The notes under the pieces: generated by a model
Seen by the model: only the letters and a program-made list of their open reading frames with translations
The model's database searches: none
What the model was told of the DNA's origin: nothing
Source of the DNA: Chrysomallon squamiferum
Lineage: Eukaryota > Mollusca > Gastropoda > Neomphalida > Peltospiridae
NCBI GenBank assembly: GCA_012295275.1
Contig: CM022676.1
Location: 14,099,930 to 14,112,429, forward strand
Length of the DNA: 12,500 bases
Direction of reading: 5' to 3'
Shown here: piece after piece, positions 7,381 to 12,500 of the stretch
How positions within the stretch are numbered: position 1 is the first letter of the stretch
How the letters are laid out: every line of letters starts with the position of its first letter
Position numbers and translations under genes: made by a program

Positions 7381-7528
7381 TCAGTGGTAATATTTTTACT
7401 CACAGTTTTAATATGTTAATGATACACAACACAACTGAGAGGTAAGCTGCTCAGTTGTCAGTGGTAATATTTTTACTCATAGTTTTAATATGTTAATGAT
7501 GCACAACACAACTGAGAGGTAAGCTGCT
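7375..7528 (+). repeat. 77-bp tandem duplication, two copies
   Basis: Copy 1 (7375-7451) and copy 2 (7452-7528) start with CAGTTGTCAGTGGTAATATT and end in GAGGTAAGCTGCT. I count only two substitutions between them (CAC/CAT and GATA/GATG), so the duplication is recent compared with the decay elsewhere. Each copy carries a donor-like GAG|GTAAGC, and the junction falls at the edge of the coding-like island. Confidence 0.97.
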
Positions 7529-7910
7529 TTCTCAAATGTTTTCATTAATACAGCATCTAGGCTTTTAAAGCAATCTGTGTTAAAAGGTGAATATAAACAT
7601 GATATGAGACATTAAACTCAAAAGATGATTGCCTTCTTTTCCTTATTTTTTATTTTTTGTTATTTTTATTTCTGTTTGTATTTACTTTTTTGTTTAACTA
7701 CAGATAGATAGATATACAGATATCATATATGTTTTATCATTTTTTATGTATCGTTTGTTTGTTCTTTTTTCATAATTAATTTGAATATTTATTTTTACAT
7801 TTTTTATTCTTTTTACTTTTAATTATATACTTAATATGAAAAAAATTGTTTCTTTATTTTCTTTATTTATTTTTTGAATTCCTTCAGAATCAGTGATATA
7901 AATAATTTGT
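7529..7910. other. T-rich spacer, no gene seen
   Basis: T-rich low-complexity DNA (about 7630-7870) with a short GATA run near 7704. No protein-like frame. It ends in TTTGTCTTTGTTAG, a reasonable splice acceptor. Confidence 0.5.
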
Positions 7911-7919
7911 CTTTGTTAG

Positions 7920-8035
7920 AATCCAGTGTCAGATCAGCCCAGGAGACAGTCTACTAGTCTGAGCTGACAACAAAAACAGAGGAAGAATTTTTTGTGAAAC
8001 ATCCAGTCACATGTGAGAAGTCAGCCATTGATTAG
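7920..8035 (+). CDS. Candidate terminal exon, one internal stop, function unknown
   Basis: After TTTGTCTTTGTTAG, one frame reads S-S-V-R-S-A-Q-E-T-V-Y, TAG, then SELTTKTEEEFFVKHPVTCE and K-S-A-I-D before a TAG at 8033-8035. The polar composition is unlike the flanks. The last codons (GTCAGCCATTGATTAG) are repeated exactly at 8181, where they begin the second copy of a 161-bp duplication. The internal stop argues for a pseudo-exon. I recognise no domain. Confidence 0.25.
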
Positions 8036-8375
8036 AAAGTGACTTTAGATGTAGTAACAGACAGTCATGTTGATATTTTAATTGATACATTAGTATATTG
8101 AATATTAAAAAAGTGAACGTTACTTTATAAAAATGTTAAGATTTTGCCAATTTTCAGTTTATTGATCGCAGTGTTTCTTCGTCAGCCATTGATTAGAAAT
8201 TTAGTGAATTTGCTAGACAGAGGATACATTTAGATTAAGTAACTGTAATACACACATACAGTCATGTTAACACTTTCATTGTTACCTTAGTATATTGTTA
8301 TCAAAAAAGTGAATGTTACTTCATAAAACTGTTTAGATTTTGCCAATTTTAAGTTTATTAATCCCAGTGTTTCTT
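8020..8375 (+). repeat. Diverged direct duplication (copies 8020-8180 and 8181-8375)
   Basis: Both copies start with GTCAGCCATTGATTAGAAA, share ACAGTCATGTT, TTAGTATATTG, AAAAAGTGAA, GATTTTGCCAATTTT and end in AGTGTTTCTT. Copy 2 is longer by about 34 bp, mostly from extra sequence after TTAGAAA. Divergence is much higher than in the 77-bp duplication, so this one is older. Confidence 0.88.
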
Positions 8376-8700
8376 AGTTTATAAAGTAACTGAATTTCCC
8401 CTAATTATAAAATACAACTTCTAAACAGCCCATGGACGTCTGCATACTCTCTGCTATTTAGTTTTTGTGTAGTTACCCCCATTACCTGACAATAATTAGC
8501 TAAACGTTGAAGAACTATATAAATATGAATTTATAAACATGATTATATACGATAGTTAAATAAATATTACCGTATTATAATAATAAACAAATATAAATTG
8601 TATCAGTCATTCTGCTTTAAAAGGGCATATCAAAACAATATCATACGAAACTTCCTGGACCTATCGGGCATGAACTGCGCCTTTATTGTAACACGGGATT
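8376..8700. other. AT-rich spacer, no gene seen
   Basis: No convincing frame on either strand. The base composition becomes less AT-rich towards 8650-8700, leading into the coding-like stretch on the minus strand. Confidence 0.5.
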
Positions 8701-8703
8701 TCT

Positions 8704-8826
8704 TCACAACTCTGACTGTTGATCTTTAGCAGTGACCCGCACTGATTTGCTGGATTTCTGTTCCAGTATACCGAGGACATGATCAGCAAGACACTCTTCA
8801 CAATGCTTAACTGAAGAGACTTTTGT
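8704..8826 (-). CDS. Small coding-like open stretch, minus strand, possible 3' end of a gene
   Basis: On the minus strand the frame runs K-V-S-S, then VKHCEECLADHVLGILEQKS and S-K-S-V-R-V-T-A-K-D-Q-Q-S-E-L, ending at TGA (8704-8706). The island is noticeably less AT-rich than the flanks, and the polar, charged composition with an H-C-x-x-C pair looks like a protein tail. There is no ATG start. CTCTTCAG near 8810 could be an acceptor, but the DNA beyond it is A-rich on this strand and a poor pyrimidine tract. A second minus frame is open for about 40 codons across the same bases, which weakens the case. Confidence 0.3.
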   Translation of the reverse strand, partial: TKVSSVKHCEECLADHVLGILEQKSSKSVRVTAKDQQSEL

Positions 8827-8892
8827 TTATTTATTTATTTTCTTATTTATTTATTTATTTATTGATTTATTTTTTTTTTATTTTTTTTCTTT
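8824..8892 (+). repeat. (TTTA)n imperfect microsatellite with T runs
   Basis: Repeated TTTA/TTAT units broken by a C and a G, running into a T-rich tail to about 8900. Confidence 0.9.
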
Positions 8893-8899
8893 TCCTTTT

Positions 8900-9750
8900 A
8901 TAAATAAATCATTTTCGCCTTGGATTTATTTTCTAATTTTTAAACATGAACAACCTAACGACATCTATCTGAATCTGTATGTTTTGGCGGCTAAGAAAGG
9001 AAGAAAGGCATGTCGTTTCATTTCCTGTGTTAGAGTCAAAGATTCCTTGTTAACATTAAAGAAAGAGACAAGATGCCAAGTTAATTTTGGTCACTAATTT
9101 CTTCTTAAAGTGCTGTTATCGAATTCTAGATAATTCCGTGGTATAAATGTGTTATCTTTGTACAGTAATAATTAAGTAAGTCAGATGAAGATGTAAGTGT
9201 ATTATATTATCACGTAACAAGTTAAAAAGTACTTACATTGAACAGTGATGTAGAGACGATTATTCAAACTGTTTTACAAAATTTACAACTCCATGGTCCA
9301 ATATCTGCGCTGTTGATATCACTGATGCTCAATGTATAATCTTGTTAATCACAGATATCTTGTTATCCATAATTATATTTTTAACAGTGTGGATTATTTT
9401 CAAGAGGGTAACATACATATGTATTTTTACCTCTTATAAATAGAATATCAGTGAGTTGATTTCTGCTGGTTTGACAGAATATGTCAGTACAGCTGTGTGT
9501 CGTTCCGTACCATTTGATTGTGCTCTTAGTTCCAGCTGCAGCGCTGAATTAATACAATTAGTCCATAGCTAAATGAACTAATTTTATGACAAATACATTT
9601 TATAAGATCAATATTGTACAGACAAGATTTATATACGAAAATGAATTAAGATACGTATATTTCCAGTGGCTTCTTCTAATCCTTTAGAATATATTTGTGA
9701 TTATAACTCAAGTGAGACACTGAAAAAAGACAAAGAAACTAATAAGTCAA
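8900..9750. other. Non-coding stretch, no gene seen
   Basis: Mixed AT-rich sequence with no protein-like frame, no repeat family I recognise and no tRNA-like A/B boxes. Confidence 0.55.
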
Positions 9751-9759
9751 AAACAACGA

Positions 9760-10370
9760 GAACAATACTAGAACCAGCAGCAACGACAAAATCTATAAAT
9801 ACTAATACTAATAATCAATGTTGATAACAAGATGAAGATGATGATGATGATATTGAAATAAAATTAATCATCACATAATATAATCTGGAAATGTGTTGCA
9901 CGTAAAACTCTAAATAGTAAACAACAACGACGATGTTCATAAAATCAACGACAACAAGGACAAACATTTTTATAATTTTCCTTGTACTACTTGTGATAAC
10001 AGTAGAATAAATAGAACAGTACTAATAGCTACAAACGTTTTAGTAACAGTAGTAATAGTAATTCCTGCAATAATAGTACTTGTAATAGTAATAGTAGTAG
10101 TAGTCGTAAAAGTAGTTGTACAAATAACAATATTAGTAACAAGATTTGTCTCATTTGAAGTAGTAGGAACAGAATAAGTGGTAATAACAATAGAACCAGT
10201 ATTAATACTAACGTTAATAATAAAACAGTAGAAACAGTAAAAGAGATATTAAAATTAGTAGAAGTAGTTGTAGTAAAATAGTAGGAACACTGGCAAAAGT
10301 ATTAGCAATATCTGTACAAATAGTAGTTATAGGAGTACTAAAGTAAACCTAGGTAGTAGTTGTTGCGGTA
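9760..10370 (+). repeat. Cryptic trinucleotide zone (GTA/ATA/AAC/GAT triplets)
   Basis: For about 600 bases the + strand is dominated by related triplets: AACGAC and ACAACG early, GATGATGATGATGAT at about 9834-9851, then long mixtures of GTAGTA, AATAGTA, ACAGTA and GTTGTA. Pure runs are short (for example GTAGTAGTAGTAG near 10093), but three-base periodicity persists throughout. The + strand is poor in C. Stops such as TAG and TAA are frequent in the register of the repeat, so it is not protein-coding. It looks like an old, mutated triplet expansion or several adjacent ones. Confidence 0.8.
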
Positions 10371-10379
10371 ATACTGATT

Positions 10380-10630
10380 TAGACACATCACATTCTTTTT
10401 TCATAGTGTCATTAATCCTCACATTTTAAACATTTACTGAAGCAAACACAGATTACAACTGTCAGTAAGACACGTGAAACAAGAGAAAAAGACATGTAAC
10501 ATAAAAAAAATCTAAGTCAAAATGAAATACAGTATTTTTAATCGCAAAATCGCATCAAAATGCTGAGATGCTGCTGAAAGCTAATTTAAAGGCAACTTTC
10601 TTGTGACACTGAATGAAAGTGAACAAAAAG
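10380..10630. other. Non-coding spacer, no gene seen
   Basis: No protein-like frame and no repeat seen in this short stretch. Confidence 0.5.
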
Positions 10631-10636
10631 GGCTGA

Positions 10637-10656
10637 ATATATATATATATATATAT
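10637..10656 (+). repeat. (AT)n microsatellite, about 10 units
   Basis: An uninterrupted alternating AT run of about 20 bases between CTGA and TTTGTC. Confidence 0.95.
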
Positions 10657-10747
10657 TTGTCATCTTTCACTTCCTTGTCTGTGATCTGCAAGAATTATTA
10701 CGATTAAAACCTGGAAAGTGAAACAGGATTCGATGTGTACAAAAATG

Positions 10748-10935
10748 TCTGTGTTGTATTAATGAGTCTCTGTATCTGTGTGTGTATGAGTGTATGTGTG
10801 TGTTGTACAAGTGTGTATTTGCGGGTATGTGTGTATATTTTTTTATATATGTGTTTTTGTGTATATGTGAGTATATATACCCGTGGACGTGTGTAAGTGT
10901 GAGTTTGTATATTTGTGTTTTTGTATTTGCATGTA
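10748..10935 (+). repeat. Degenerate TG/TATG-rich simple-sequence zone
   Basis: The + strand alternates T and G with interspersed TATA (TGTGTGTATGAGTGTATG and similar) for about 190 bases. Open frames on both strands encode Cys/Val/Tyr-rich (+) or His/Thr/Tyr-rich (-) sequence, which follow directly from TG/CA repeats. They are not called as genes. Confidence 0.88.
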
Positions 10936-10939
10936 TGAT

Positions 10940-12195
10940 CATTGTTATTAATTTGGCTTTGAGAGATATAGAAAATTAAATACATAAAATATGCTGAACA
11001 AATTGAAATTGAAGAGAGAGAATTTTAAATCACAGAACATGCTTAATATACAGTTTTGCTTATTTCACTTTCTATATTAATTCATTCTTTAAAACACTGA
11101 ATTAAAGTAAAACATACGAAGAGATATCCAGTTTAGGTACAATTCATTTATGTAACCTTGTTTTCACTATAAGCAAACCTTCGATTCACTGCAAAGTTTT
11201 TGCATGTGTATATACAAAACTTTATAGCAAGTGCATACGGAAAATCGCCCTAAATTGTTTCCTACCGGGTCAAATTGCTGTAGATTTTAGGTACAACTCA
11301 AAAGAAGTGGCTCTATTTAAAATTATTTTATTTCTGTGTTATTTATACGTTTAATAGCTCATAGACAGCGTGTTTTATTACCTATAATCTGACTGTATAT
11401 AATATGAATACGTTCTGAAATAGACGAATTCTTATCGTGTTTTGCCGATCACTATCAGACAGACGATTGTTTTGCTTTCAAAATTCTTGCGAGAACGGCG
11501 AATTAAGAATCCTTAATCCTAAACTATACTAGATAACGGAATAATGTATTTAGAGGTATTGGTAGAAAGGAGAATAAAAAGCTAATGATTTTCATAAATA
11601 TCATAAAATCATTATTTTTGTTTGTTCATAAGCCCCATCAGGAAATTTCAACAATGGTCAGATGAGAGGTATCATACGTATCACACCTTTAGTACATGAA
11701 ATGCTGGTAGTTTTGTTTTTTTCAGTAACAGTTATATTTGTAAACTGTGTTTGTGCAAAGTCAAATCTTCGTTTTATAATTCCTTTCACGGTAATACTTA
11801 ACATAAAACCCCCAAATTAAAAGAACCCTCACTGGATGTTACTGATGACATGTCAGTTTCCTAATAAATCAACCATAAAATAATACTGATTAAATCTTTC
11901 TTTTTTTAGATGTTTAAAGTAGCCTATCTGAATAAGTTAATGCATGTTTAGCAACATGATCCAGTCATTGTAACGTTTTGCTTGACTTCTTTTAGTGTCA
12001 TCAGTCACATCCGATCACATTGATGTTGCTTTTTAAATAATGACCTTTTATCAACAACAAATGGTTTCAAAATATCTTCTACTTCTAAAATTTATGAACA
12101 ATAAAAGTAAGACTTTCCATTAATATTAGAATTTCCACTTAAAAATAATTTTCAAAATATTCCCTATGTGTCACACGTCAAGGCTCAGCTTTTGA
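10940..12195. other. Long AT-rich non-coding stretch
   Basis: I see no protein-like frame, splice-bounded island, tandem repeat or transposon similarity in these 1.2 kb on either strand. A sequence like CTTCGATTC at about 11178 is faintly like an RNA polymerase III B box, but it has no matching A box. Confidence 0.55.
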
Positions 12196-12206
12196 GATTG
12201 GGTTAT

Positions 12207-12254
12207 TATATATATGTGTGTATGTGCGTATGCACGCTCGCATACGTGTGTGTT
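12207..12254 (+). repeat. TATA/TGTG simple sequence with a small inverted repeat
   Basis: TATATATATGTGTGTATGTG leads into CGTATGC, six loop bases, and GCATACG, a perfect 7-bp inverted repeat extended by G-T pairs through the flanking TG tracts. It is GC-richer than its surroundings. A chance product of simple sequence is the likely origin. Confidence 0.7.
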
Positions 12255-12460
12255 TCCTGCATGAACTCACGTCCTGTATTTGCTGTTCAGAAAATAAATA
12301 TGAATAATGAATGACTGACTGACATCACTTGCTTTGTTTTATTCGTGACAAAATTTCTGTAATGATTAGAATGTAGCTTACAGGCGCACTACACATTATA
12401 TCCATATCAGTAACAGCATCAATGTCTTTATGTTTTCCATTGTGTGGATAAAAAGAAACA

Positions 12461-12500
12461 TATTATTATTATTATTATGATCATGATTATCATCATCATC
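12461..12500 (+). repeat. (TTA)n followed by (ATC)n at the window end
   Basis: Six TTA-type units (to about 12479) are followed by TGATCATGATTATCATC and further ATC triplets. The tract runs off the end of the window, so its length is unknown. Confidence 0.93.

Noticed and set aside
10667-10985. Open frames of 65-93 codons on both strands
   Set aside because: They are products of TG/CA simple sequence (Cys/Val on one strand, His/Thr on the other), with no motif.
11160-11200. tRNA or SINE pol III promoter (B-box-like CTTCGATTC)
   Set aside because: There is no A box at the right distance and no cloverleaf pairing.
12220-12245. Functional hairpin (CGTATGC / GCATACG)
   Set aside because: A short stem inside TG/TA simple sequence, with no gene or terminator context; chance is the simplest explanation.
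1-12500. LTRs or terminal inverted repeats bounding the gypsy or MULE fragments
   Set aside because: I compared the flanks by eye and found no long direct or inverted terminal repeats. The only direct repeat near the gypsy piece is the 40-bp one, which lies within its own coding edge.

Overview
The window looks like nuclear DNA of an animal, most likely an invertebrate. It is strongly AT-rich (by eye near 70%). It has many homopolymers and microsatellites, candidate exons flanked by GT/AG splice signals, and decayed pieces of two eukaryotic transposon classes. The TG/TATA tracts and long cryptic trinucleotide tracts would suit a mollusc such as a cephalopod, but that is only an impression. 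No complete gene, tRNA, rRNA or CRISPR array is visible. Most long open frames here are by-products of repeats or T-rich DNA.

Layout. 1-840 is featureless and 841-1010 is T-rich. 1087-1126 and 1368-1409 carry a short direct repeat, with a splice-bounded exon candidate between them (1190-1287). 1391-2705 is a dead Ty3/gypsy-type pol fragment on the + strand. It covers the region upstream of reverse transcriptase and the first part of the RT fingers, and it is split by about 25 tandem copies of a 31-bp unit (1657-2430). That unit appears to have been amplified from the element's own L-S-K-Y-S-D-V codons. 3110-3499 is a second, unrelated minisatellite with a 69-bp unit, followed by a (TTA)n tract at 3897-3960.

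4491-8035 holds scattered exon-like islands in AT-rich DNA: 4491-4565 (+), 4709-4847 (-), 5634-5742 (+), 7178-7380 (either strand) and 7920-8035 (+). It also holds a broken MULE-type transposase catalytic-domain fragment (6433-6710, +). A near-perfect 77-bp tandem duplication (7375-7528) and an older 161-195 bp one (8020-8375) follow. 8704-8826 (-) is a small, coding-like open stretch. From about 8830 to the end no gene is visible. That part holds (TTTA)n, an unusual ~600-bp zone of imperfect trinucleotide repeats (about 9760-10370), an (AT)n tract, a TG-rich zone and terminal (TTA)n/(ATC)n.

Overall this is a transposon graveyard, possibly inside or beside a spliced host gene. Nothing here shows a working gene set. 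The most interesting single item is the minisatellite born inside the gypsy pol reading frame. Next come the exon candidates, three of which on the + strand have compatible splice phases.
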